Assembly: GCA_021820645.1 (NCBI GenBank) | Contig: JAKADJ010000116.1 | Span: forward strand, 1 to 7,039 | Length of the DNA stretch: 7,039 nucleotides | DNA from: Bacillota bacterium | GTDB lineage: Bacteria; Bacillota_E; Sulfobacillia; Sulfobacillales; Sulfobacillaceae | Direction of reading: 5' to 3' | In this document: piece after piece, positions 1-6,148 of the stretch | Numbering within the stretch: the first letter of the stretch is position 1 | Layout of the letters: every line of letters starts with the position of its first letter | Position numbers and translations under genes: made by a program | Notes under the pieces: generated by a model | Told to the model about the DNA's origin: nothing | Databases searched by the model: none | The model's input: only the letters and a program-made list of their open reading frames with translations

Positions 1-2170
1 AAATCGCTGCCATAGGAGGCATTATGCCTCCTTCGGCAATGCCTTTGAACCCCTCCGGATTGGTTGGCTCTGGGTATTCTCGCTCGGAGATGAGAAAATC
101 CGGCATTTCTCCCGCAGCCGGCAACAAGTAATCTAAGAATGTCGCGTTGAGAGGCTGCCCGGTTGCGTCAAACACCAGTCCTTCGAACAGCGCGGTCCCC
201 AAGCCTTGCACCGTGCCGCCGATGGTCTGTCCATCGGCCAAGAGCGGGTTCACCACAACCCCCCCATCATGGCAAATCTGGTACTCGCGAATCTCTATAG
301 CAAAAGTCTTCTGGTGCACTGCCACCACTACGGCATGAGTCCCCATCCCGAAAGCCGGCCCCGTGGCGTCATAAAATGCCTCATACACCAGGGCTCGGTC
401 TTCCTGAGCGGCCCGCGTTGCGATGTCTGCCAGGCTTATGGTCCGACTCGGCACCCCTTTAACCGTAATGGTGCCATTCTCCCAATGGAGGTCATCCATC
501 GAGGCTTCAAACATTTCCGCCGCGAATTCTAAGAGCTTGGTGCGAAACCCCTGCGCCGCCATCCGCGTAGCATTACCGACCATCATCATGCTGCGGCTCC
601 CAAACGTTCCGATTCCCCGATGGATAGCGCTGGTATCTCCTTCGACCACCACGATTTGCTCGAAGGGCAATTGCAGTCTGTCAGCCGCCACTTGTGCAAA
701 GGACGTCAAATGGCCTTGCCCCTGGCTCGAGGCACCGGTAGCCACCTCGACTCGACCATCGTCTAAGAGCCGCATACGAGCCCCCTCAAATCCCGCGCCG
801 CCTGACATTTCTAGATAGTTGGCTATCCCAACTCCGAGCTTCCAAGGGCCCCTAGTATCGTGGGGGTGGGAATAATGGTCATAATTGATCGCCGTGGCCA
901 CCTGATCCATCGTATTTTGAAATTCTCCATAAGGGATCGTCATCGGTCCGCCCCGTCCCGGTAACCCATTCTGATAGGGTAACTCTTCCGGTTTAATCAG
1001 GTTGATGCGACGAATCTCCAAGCGGTCCATCCCCAAAGTGTCTGCCACATGATCCAAAAGACGTTCCATCACAAAGGTCCCTTGCGGCCGGCCCGCTCCT
1101 CGATATGGACCCACCGGCACCTTATTCGTCAACACCACATGACCCGTCACCGCGAAGTTCGGCACCCGATAGGGACCGGGAATACAGATCGCCGTGGTGT
1201 CTGCCACGATGATTCCAGCTGGTGTGTAGGCTCCTTGGTCTTGGAAAAATTCATCACTGACCGCAACAATTTGGCCGTTCTTTTTGACCCCAATCCGAGC
1301 GTGATGCCATTGGTCGCGCTCCTGATTCGTACTAATAAATTCCTCACTGCGATCGCCCTGCCATTTAACGGGTACCGACAGTTGGCAGGATAAGTACGCG
1401 GCCAGCACATCTTCTGGATAGATTCGGTTTTTCACCCCGAATCCTCCGCCTGTATCCGGTGCTATCACGCGCACGTGGTCTTCATTGAGGTCCAACATCG
1501 ACGCAATGGCTCGACGGTAACCATGCACGCCCTGGGTTCCTGCAAAGATGAGTAGCTCCTCCGTCTTGGCGTCATAATGAGCCACCACCCCGCGCGGTTC
1601 CATGGGATGTGCCACTACCCGGTCCAATCGCAAGTCCACGTCGACCACCACGTCGGCATCCCTAAACGCTTCCTCCCCCTGGCCTACTCGATACTCGACC
1701 GTAGCCACTTCATTGCTGGGATGACCCGGATGCAAGGGCGGGGCAGTCGCCGCAAGCCGGGGATCCGTTAACGCATCCAACGCACGATACCCCACTGAAA
1801 CTAACGCCGCCGCATCCTCGGCCACGTAGCGATCACATGCCACGACGACCGCAACAGGCTCACCCACGTAGTGGACTCGATCGCCAGCCAGCGGCATCGG
1901 AGTAATCGCATCCAGTCGAGGATCTGGCGTCCCAAGGGGTAAAGGTTTCATAATTGCTGCCAATTCCTTAGGCCCAAAGACTCCTACTACACCGGGCAAT
2001 TGTTGAGCTTGGTTGAGATCCAGACGCGTAATTTCCGCGTGCGCGTAAAGACTGCGAACAATGGCCATATGTACCGTTCCGGGAAGCTCAATATCACTCA
2101 CATAACGCCCTTGCCCGGTGACCAGTCGTTCATCCTCGACGCGAGTCATTCGTTTACCGATATACCCCAT
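1..2170 (-). CDS. Molybdenum hydroxylase large subunit, CoxL form II / xanthine dehydrogenase family (C-terminus cut by window edge)
   Basis: This is the molybdenum-cofactor-binding large subunit of a CoxL/xanthine dehydrogenase-family enzyme. Such subunits hydroxylate or oxidise a small substrate and pass electrons to a [2Fe-2S] subunit and an FAD subunit. About 723 residues are visible; family members are usually 770-800, so the C-terminal end is missing. The start MGYIGKRMTRVEDERL is typical of the family, and GGAGG lies at 2177-2181, six bases upstream. Visible motifs are a GTQGVH segment near Q213, the cofactor loop GGGFGVK around F244, the active-site loop PYRGAGR at 355-361, and KGIAEGG with the expected catalytic Glu713. 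Form I carbon monoxide dehydrogenases carry a Cys in the AYxCSFR loop; here the loop is of the RGAGR (form II) type with no Cys, so CO oxidation should not be assumed. The substrate cannot be told. Medium (FAD) and small (Fe-S) subunit genes are not in the window. The reading frame is the same at the start, the middle loop and the far end, so the gene appears intact. Confidence 0.93.
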   Translation of the reverse strand, partial: MGYIGKRMTRVEDERLVTGQGRYVSDIELPGTVHMAIVRSLYAHAEITRLDLNQAQQLPGVVGVFGPKELAAIMKPLPLGTPDPRLDAITPMPLAGDRVHYVGEPVAVVVACDRYVAEDAAALVSVGYRALDALTDPRLAATAPPLHPGHPSNEVATVEYRVGQGEEAFRDADVVVDVDLRLDRVVAHPMEPRGVVAHYDAKTEELLIFAGTQGVHGYRRAIASMLDLNEDHVRVIAPDTGGGFGVKNRIYPEDVLAAYLSCQLSVPVKWQGDRSEEFISTNQERDQWHHARIGVKKNGQIVAVSDEFFQDQGAYTPAGIIVADTTAICIPGPYRVPNFAVTGHVVLTNKVPVGPYRGAGRPQGTFVMERLLDHVADTLGMDRLEIRRINLIKPEELPYQNGLPGRGGPMTIPYGEFQNTMDQVATAINYDHYSHPHDTRGPWKLGVGIANYLEMSGGAGFEGARMRLLDDGRVEVATGASSQGQGHLTSFAQVAADRLQLPFEQIVVVEGDTSAIHRGIGTFGSRSMMMVGNATRMAAQGFRTKLLEFAAEMFEASMDDLHWENGTITVKGVPSRTISLADIATRAAQEDRALVYEAFYDATGPAFGMGTHAVVVAVHQKTFAIEIREYQICHDGGVVVNPLLADGQTIGGTVQGLGTALFEGLVFDATGQPLNATFLDYLLPAAGEMPDFLISEREYPEPTNPEGFKGIAEGGIMPPMAAI

Positions 2171-2309
2171 AATATTCCTCCATGGCACCGACTTTTCTCT
2201 ATCATCCTGCACGCAGTCGGTCGACGCAAGACCCGTCCTGCGATCCTCATCGCCGATGCTGGTCGACCTCTTCCGTTATGGGGTGCCGACCGATATCGAC
2301 GCCACCGTT
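2171..2309 (-). other. 139-base gap between usp and the CoxL gene, with an imperfect palindrome
   Basis: This gap is much longer than the other spacings in the leftward group. It holds the CoxL ribosome binding site and, at 2282-2306, an imperfect inverted repeat centred on CGATATCG with outer arms GGTG and CACC. No T-run follows the repeat on the minus strand, so it does not look like a rho-independent terminator; it could be an operator or mean nothing. No convincing promoter was found, and the CoxL gene may be read through from upstream or have its own start here. Confidence 0.4.
2177..2181 (-). promoter_or_regulatory. Ribosome binding site of the CoxL-family gene
   Basis: GGAGG on the minus strand lies six bases before the ATG at 2168-2170. 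The reading frame stays open upstream of this ATG, so the site decides the start. The protein beginning there (MGYIGKRM) is also the usual start of the family. Confidence 0.75.
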
Positions 2310-2780
2310 CTAAGTATTGAGCGGTACGACAATAATCGGAAGCGCACTATGGGTCACCAGCCATCGGGGAAAACTCCCGAAGACGCCTTCGAGTAGGGTG
2401 GATCCCTGATGCCGCCCCACCACAATGCCTTCCGCGTGCCATTGCTCCGCAAAAGCACTTAACGCAGCAGCCGGGCCCCCTTGCTGGTCATCCGCCTCCA
2501 CCACATGCCATTCATACTGCCCCTCAAAATCACTAAGCCGTTTGGCTACTTCTTCCTTAACCTCCTCGGCGTGCTTGTCCCATTCCGACACATATTGCGT
2601 GACATCGAGGCCTGTCGACATCGTATAGTTCGACGTGGCCGTTGCTTGATACATGGCCATCAGATCCTTGACGTCGGCCACCGCTAAGACGCCTTCAGGT
2701 CCAGAGAGCCGCCTGGCCAATGCCAAAGCTTGCCAACTTGCCGGTGTTCCATCGACCGCAACCACTAACCGATTCAGCAT
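2310..2780 (-). CDS. Universal stress protein, UspA family
   Basis: The product is a 156-residue single-domain universal stress protein, within the usual family length of 140-160. These are cytoplasmic, usually dimeric proteins, many of which bind ATP and are induced by starvation or other stress. The N-terminal strand reads LVVAVDGTPAS, with the nucleotide-binding Asp at residue 10. The C-terminal part reads GIVVGRHQG followed by GVFGS and SALPIIVVP, the last strand of the fold. The ATP-binding loop is normally G-2x-G-9x-G(S/T); here Gly122, Gln125, Gly126 and Gly135-Ser136 give the right total spacing, but the second Gly is displaced by one position. ATP binding may therefore be altered. 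There are no membrane segments or signal peptide. AGGAGGAA lies about six bases before the start, and the gene begins 19 bases after the SDR stop, so they are probably co-transcribed. Confidence 0.92.
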   Translation of the reverse strand: MLNRLVVAVDGTPASWQALALARRLSGPEGVLAVADVKDLMAMYQATATSNYTMSTGLDVTQYVSEWDKHAEEVKEEVAKRLSDFEGQYEWHVVEADDQQGGPAAALSAFAEQWHAEGIVVGRHQGSTLLEGVFGSFPRWLVTHSALPIIVVPLNT

Positions 2781-2786
2781 GTCCCG

Positions 2787-2795
2787 TTCCTCCTC
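2787..2795 (-). promoter_or_regulatory. Ribosome binding site of usp
   Basis: GAGGAGGAA on the minus strand sits about six bases before the usp ATG (2778-2780), in the 19-base gap after the TAG stop of the SDR gene. It is one of the strongest such sites in the window. Confidence 0.7.
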
Positions 2796-2799
2796 ATCC

Positions 2800-3786
2800 C
2801 TAATTGGTGTGTTTCTGACTATTCCATGCTGCTAACAATTCTCTTTCGCGCGCGTCAGTGAGACCACTCTTTAACGGCGGTGTCCCTCGAACACGATCCC
2901 ACTCTAGGGTATCACACACGGTGTCTGCCCAGGGCCTGAGCGTGAGTCCACGAGCCAAGGCGCGGTCAATATTCACGCCCATAAATCCCGGCCAATTCGT
3001 TTGCACTGCGATCCAGAGTGGTAAATCCGACCATTCTCGCACCCCACGATCTAATAAAAAGTCCTCGCGTACCCAAAGCGCTGGCCCACCGCCGGTCTCG
3101 GTCTCTAAGACGCCCATCAGACCACCCATTGTTCCCGGAATCCCGGTCAGATTGTAAATTCCCGTCACTCGGGACACTACTTGTGTGAGAATCCACCGCG
3201 CCACATCGCGCACGTCGATCCACTGAATGCGAGCGTCGGGATGACCGGGCACCAGCACCGGCCTACGCTGGGTCCAGCGTCGAACCCAATACGTGAAACG
3301 GTCGGTCGGATCATAAGGCCCGACCAAAAGACCGGGCCGCACCACTAGGGCCCGTACCCCAAATTCCTCCATCACGACATCTTCACAAGCGGCTTTGAGT
3401 CCCCCATAGTCTTCGGTGACATTTTCGGCTTTGGGATCCTTGGGCCTCGCCCGCGAAGAGTCTTCGGTCATTTCCGATCGAGTAAAATCGTCGTACACCG
3501 AAATACTAGAAACAAAGGTATAGTGGGAGGCCCGAGATTTCAAACGCGACACCGACTCTCTCACTACCCGAGGCACGTATCCAGACGTATCGATTACGGC
3601 ATCGCCATCCCACGTCTCAAGCGCTCCTAAATCACCATCACGATTACCTATAAGGGTCTTTACGTCAAAAAGGTCGGGCGCGGTCTGGCCTCGGTTAAAG
3701 AGGGTCACCTCATGACCTCCGCTTAGGGCTTGTTCCACCAAATGCCTGCCCAAAAATTGTGTACCCCCTAAAATGAGCAGTTTCAT
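2800..3786 (-). CDS. NAD(P)-dependent epimerase/dehydratase-type SDR (extended/atypical)
   Basis: The product is a 328-residue Rossmann-fold protein of the NAD-dependent epimerase/dehydratase superfamily. The N-terminus has the nucleotide-binding loop LGGTQFLGRH (6-15), and an Asn-Arg pair at 31-32 after the second strand, a form often linked to NADP preference. VIDTSGYVPR follows at 64-73, FVSSISVYDD at 91-100 with the active-site Ser region, and the catalytic pair Tyr127/Lys131 in YGGLK. VVRPGLLVGPYDPTDR (148-163) and IQWIDVRDVARW (187-198) form the conserved C-terminal half. The order of motifs resembles the group related to plant CSP41 and isoflavone reductase-like proteins, common in actinobacteria and Firmicutes and mostly without known substrate. 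It could act on a nucleotide sugar or another small molecule. The ATG overlaps the stop of the upstream GNAT gene (ATGA), and GAGGTG lies six bases before it, within that gene, suggesting coupled translation. Confidence 0.9.
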   Translation of the reverse strand: MKLLILGGTQFLGRHLVEQALSGGHEVTLFNRGQTAPDLFDVKTLIGNRDGDLGALETWDGDAVIDTSGYVPRVVRESVSRLKSRASHYTFVSSISVYDDFTRSEMTEDSSRARPKDPKAENVTEDYGGLKAACEDVVMEEFGVRALVVRPGLLVGPYDPTDRFTYWVRRWTQRRPVLVPGHPDARIQWIDVRDVARWILTQVVSRVTGIYNLTGIPGTMGGLMGVLETETGGGPALWVREDFLLDRGVREWSDLPLWIAVQTNWPGFMGVNIDRALARGLTLRPWADTVCDTLEWDRVRGTPPLKSGLTDARERELLAAWNSQKHTN

Positions 3787-4073
3787 GGTCGCACCTCACT
3801 CCTCGTCTCGATAGAGGTCGAACACCATGGATACCGGATACACCGGTAACGGAGCCGTCCCGGGTACACCTCTCCCAGGGATTCCACGTGAAACCCCATC
3901 TTTCGGTAAAATCCTACCGCATCATCATCCGTATATGCGATAAATTCTAGACCTCTGTGTATCAGGGTTAACACCCCAATCATCTGAGTCCCCAGATGTT
4001 GGTGCCGATGTTGCCGAAGCACCGCAATATGGGTAATTTCCAAAGATGTTGGGGTCAAGACCCGAAATCCCAA
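3783..4073 (-). CDS. GNAT-family acetyltransferase, N-terminally truncated (possible pseudogene)
   Basis: This frame encodes the C-terminal two thirds of a GNAT N-acetyltransferase, an acyl-CoA-dependent enzyme of unknown substrate. Visible are the central strand LEITHIAV (11-18), the acetyl-CoA loop region RHQHLGTQMI (23-32), AYTDDDAVGFYRKMGF (46-61) and a tail SLGEVYPGRLRYRC (65-78). Full-length relatives are about 140-150 residues; here roughly the first 40 are missing. The frame upstream of the TTG at 4071-4073 still reads like protein (KIIGLLGFR) back to a TGA at 4104 and a TAA at 4107, with no ATG or GTG and no ribosome binding site. The acetyl-CoA loop is normally R-x-x-G-x-G; here R23, H26 and G28, so the first Gly has become His. 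Both facts point to decay or altered function. The stop overlaps the next gene's ATG, so the remnant may persist as a translated leader for the SDR. Family assignment is firm; start and activity are doubtful. Confidence 0.6.
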   Translation of the reverse strand: MGFRVLTPTSLEITHIAVLRQHRHQHLGTQMIGVLTLIHRGLEFIAYTDDDAVGFYRKMGFHVESLGEVYPGRLRYRCIRYPWCSTSIETRSEVRP

Positions 4074-4134
4074 TAGTCCAATGATCTTAAGATCCGCGCG
4101 GATTCATTAGATAACTGAACCACGCGTGTCACGT

Positions 4135-4140
4135 CCCCTC
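4135..4140 (-). promoter_or_regulatory. Candidate ribosome binding site for a short leader frame
   Basis: GAGGGG on the minus strand precedes GTG codons at 4130-4132 (2 bases) and 4121-4123 (11 bases). Both open the same short frame, which ends at the TGA at 4055-4057, inside the GNAT reading frame but in another register. Neither spacing is ideal. It may mark the original start of a damaged GNAT gene or a leader peptide. Confidence 0.3.
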
Positions 4141-4155
4141 AATCAAGTGTACCAA

Positions 4156-4184
4156 ATTATGAAATCCGATAATGTAGTTGTCTC
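4156..4184 (-). promoter_or_regulatory. Candidate sigma-70-type promoter of the leftward group
   Basis: On the minus strand GAGACA (4179-4184, 4 of 6 matches to TTGACA) is followed after exactly 17 bases by CATAAT (4156-4161, 5 of 6 matches to TATAAT). It lies just ahead of the GNAT/SDR/usp group in the divergent intergenic region and would start transcription near position 4149. This is an eye match to the consensus only. Confidence 0.4.
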
Positions 4185-4288
4185 TACGCCTAAAGGCCTA
4201 GAGCCCATTGACCCTGAGTCCGATGGTTCACGGCATCCCTTGTCATAGACTGGTGTTATCCTCAATCAATGCGAAAGGGCGTGGATCG

Positions 4289-5077
4289 ATGAATCACTAT
4301 CCGATGTGGCAAACTTCAGAGTCCCCCGATGGCAAAACCGTGGTGGTGTTGACCGGGGGAACCCGCGGCTTGGGATCCCAACTCACACATCACTTACTAC
4401 GACAAGATTTCGCCGTCGCGATCTGTGGAAGGTCCCAACGTAACGTTCAACAAATGATTACCCAGCACCAGGAACATGGTGCCCTGATGGGGATGGCCGG
4501 AGACATTGGGACGCAACCGTTTCAACGAGAATTTCTTCGGAGTGTCGATCAATGGGCCCAGAACCTCCATGTTTTGGTAAATAATGCGTCGAGCCTAGGC
4601 GATCTCCCTTTGCCCACTCTTCGCCATCTGACCCTTGAAAACCTCCAGCAGGTGATGGCAATCAATTTTATGGCGCCGCTGTCCCTCTTGCAGTTAGCCT
4701 TACCATTACTGGATCGCGCGCAAGGAGTTAGTATCGGCATCTCCAGTGACGCCGCAGTGGGAGCCTACCCCGGTTGGCTCGCCTACGGAGCTTCCAAGGC
4801 AGCCCTCGATTTGGCCTATGCAACGGTGGCCAATGAAGAGCCGCACTTGAGGTTTTATACCGTCGATCCCGGAGATATGGATACCCAGATGCATCAGGAT
4901 GCCCTCCCGGATGACTCCGGCCCACTCAGGAATCCGGCCTCGGTGGCCCGCGCTTTACTTCCCATCTTCGAGGCTTTTCAACGCGGTGAAACCCCTTATC
5001 CCACCGGATCTCGGCTCTGCCTGGTAGAAAATCTCGAGTCCCTACGGTTGGAGGTATGGCAAAATGAAAGCCAGTGA
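4289..5077 (+). CDS. Classical short-chain dehydrogenase/reductase
   Basis: The product is a 262-residue NAD(P)-dependent oxidoreductase of the classical SDR family, about the usual 250 residues. Numbering from the ATG at 4289, it has the nucleotide-binding TGGTRGLG at 22-29, Gly-Arg at 47-48 after the second strand (suggesting NADP), GDIG with Asp72, NNAS at 98-101, the catalytic Ser153 in ISSDA, and Tyr166/Lys170 in YGASK. PGDMDT (194-199) matches the family's PG motif after the sixth strand. The catalytic set is complete, so it should be active; the substrate is unknown. The frame is open to a TTG at 4208, which would add 27 unconserved residues; I chose 4289 because AAAGGG at 4274-4279 sits nine bases ahead and the Rossmann core begins soon after. 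Its end overlaps the QueA-like gene by 14 bases, pointing to one transcript and possibly a shared pathway or substrate. Confidence 0.92.
   Translation: MNHYPMWQTSESPDGKTVVVLTGGTRGLGSQLTHHLLRQDFAVAICGRSQRNVQQMITQHQEHGALMGMAGDIGTQPFQREFLRSVDQWAQNLHVLVNNASSLGDLPLPTLRHLTLENLQQVMAINFMAPLSLLQLALPLLDRAQGVSIGISSDAAVGAYPGWLAYGASKAALDLAYATVANEEPHLRFYTVDPGDMDTQMHQDALPDDSGPLRNPASVARALLPIFEAFQRGETPYPTGSRLCLVENLESLRLEVWQNESQ
5050..5054 (+). promoter_or_regulatory. Ribosome binding site of the QueA-like gene, inside the SDR gene
   Basis: GGAGG lies nine bases before the ATG at 5064, within the last codons of the upstream SDR. With the 14-base overlap of the two genes this suggests coupled translation. Confidence 0.7.
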
Positions 5078-6104
5078 GCTCAATCTCAGCCTCCCATTTA
5101 GCGTGGCGACGAAGCCCCCGGCTACTCGAGATGGGGTCAAATTGTTGGTTATCCACACCGGGTCCTCATTGGTCCAGCATCGCCACTTTCAGGATCTGGT
5201 CGAAGAAGTACTCCCTGGCGACCTGTTGGTGGTTAACGATTCTCAGATGATCCCGGGTCGGGTCAAGGCGTGTTCCCGAGGGCAAGATTTCGTGTTGCAT
5301 CTCGCAGGCCGCCTGTCTGCCAACCGGTTTTTAGTCGAGCGTCGTAGCCGTGCCGGGGAACCCGACTGGTCGCATTTTTCCCTCGACGACCTCATCACAG
5401 TAGTCGACGACCACGACTCTCCGATATCCCAAGGAACGGTTCGACAACACTTTCATCCCCACAGCCGACTGTGGATCGTGGAGAGCGACGATGACTGGTA
5501 TCGCATCAGCGCGGAACATGGCCGGGTCATCCACTATCAGTATCTCGACGCCGAGCCACCCTTAGAGGAATACCGGACGCTCTTTGGCTCACGCCCCGGA
5601 TCCGTAGAAATGCCCTCCGCTTCGCGCCCTTTTACCGGGGCCCTTATGACCCAATTACGCGAGCGTGGCGTGGAAGTTGCCCCCATTACCTTGCATACGA
5701 CGGTTTCGAGTCATGAGGTAGTCGGTGAATGGGAGGAGCATCCCATTCTTCCCGAATGGTTTCAAATCCCGAGGCTCACTGCCCGACGCATCGCTCACGC
5801 CAAAAAAGAATCCCATCGGATTATTGCAGTAGGTACGACGGTAGTACGTGCCTTAGAAACCGCTCTCGACCACAACGGGTACCCCATCGCCCAGTCCGGA
5901 TGGACGACGCGAATCCTATCCCCGGATCAGCCGCCGGCCCTGGTCGATGGACTCATCACCGGGCTTCATGACAACTTCACGAGTCACTTAGCTCTCCTTT
6001 ATAGTTTCGCGTCTCGAGATCTCGTGCGCAGCGCTTATGAGGAAGCAGCCGCCCACGGATACTTGTGGCACGAATTTGGAGACCTCTCCCTGATTTGTCC
6101 ATGA
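5064..6104 (+). CDS. QueA-like protein (S-adenosylmethionine:tRNA ribosyltransferase-isomerase family, divergent branch)
   Basis: At 346 residues this is the length of QueA, which transfers and rearranges the ribose of S-adenosylmethionine onto 7-aminomethyl-7-deazaguanine in tRNA, giving epoxyqueuosine. Family landmarks occur in order: PGDLLVVNDSQMIPGRV (51-67, QueA GDxLVxNDTRVxPARL), GSVEMPSASRPFT (179-191), APITLHTTVSS (206-216), RIIAVGTTVVRALE (252-265), VDGLITGLHDNFTSHL (294-309) and YLWHEFGDLSLI (333-344). Several differ from true QueA: PSASRPFT for PTAGLHFT, LITGLHDNFTSHL for ITNFHLPKSTL, and WHEFGD for FFSFGD. From memory, these variants mark a QueA-like branch well known in actinobacteria such as Streptomyces, often annotated as QueA without proof. 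The fold and perhaps S-adenosylmethionine binding are likely kept, but a role in queuosine synthesis is uncertain, so no gene symbol is given. No queC, queD, queE, queF, tgt or queG is in the window; the neighbours are an SDR and a GAF sensor. It is cytoplasmic, with no signal peptide. Confidence 0.85.
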   Translation: MKASELNLSLPFSVATKPPATRDGVKLLVIHTGSSLVQHRHFQDLVEEVLPGDLLVVNDSQMIPGRVKACSRGQDFVLHLAGRLSANRFLVERRSRAGEPDWSHFSLDDLITVVDDHDSPISQGTVRQHFHPHSRLWIVESDDDWYRISAEHGRVIHYQYLDAEPPLEEYRTLFGSRPGSVEMPSASRPFTGALMTQLRERGVEVAPITLHTTVSSHEVVGEWEEHPILPEWFQIPRLTARRIAHAKKESHRIIAVGTTVVRALETALDHNGYPIAQSGWTTRILSPDQPPALVDGLITGLHDNFTSHLALLYSFASRDLVRSAYEEAAAHGYLWHEFGDLSLICP

Positions 6105-6134
6105 TTTGGGATATCGGCTATCATCAGAAGTAAC

Positions 6135-6140
6135 GGAGGA
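6135..6140 (+). promoter_or_regulatory. Ribosome binding site of the GAF protein
   Basis: GGAGGA lies about eight bases before the ATG at 6149-6151, in the 44-base gap after the QueA-like stop. The gap holds no terminator-like hairpin with a T-run, so read-through from the QueA-like gene is likely. Confidence 0.7.
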
Positions 6141-6148
6141 GTTAGCAG

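Larger units (their letters stand above)
4074..4288. other. Divergent intergenic region
   Basis: This stretch separates the leftward and rightward groups. It holds the minus-strand promoter candidate (4156-4184) and a plus-strand GATAAT at 4168-4173 that could be a -10 element but lacks a good -35 box. A short hairpin-like GCCTAAAGGC lies at 4188-4197. The plus-strand SDR frame is open back to a TTG at 4208, but the extra residues show no family similarity. I looked for the missing GNAT N-terminus in all three minus-strand frames and found nothing recognisable. Confidence 0.4.

Noticed and set aside
14..32. 19-base palindrome (AGGAGGCAT, T, ATGCCTCCT) near the left edge
   Set aside because: It codes for the conserved GGIMPPM segment of the CoxL family; Gly (GGN) and Pro (CCN) codons are naturally complementary, so the protein explains it.
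423..818. 131-residue plus-strand open frame opposite the CoxL-family gene
   Set aside because: It is antisense to a frame with clear molybdenum hydroxylase motifs, resembles no protein I recognise, and shows no convincing ribosome binding site. The same holds for the frame at 2000-2320.
2313..2341. Possible minus-strand promoter TTCCGA-17-AATACT ahead of the CoxL gene
   Set aside because: Only 3 of 6 and 4 of 6 consensus matches, and it lies largely within the end of usp; too weak to annotate.
3264..3279. Seven-base inverted repeat ACGCTGG/CCAGCGT in the epimerase-type SDR gene
   Set aside because: It is short, lies inside a well-supported coding region and is of a size expected by chance in 7 kb.
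4208..4288. TTG start giving a 289-residue SDR
   Set aside because: The extra 27 residues show no family similarity and the nearest AAAGG is 11 bases away; the ATG at 4289 with AAAGGG nine bases upstream fits the usual length better.
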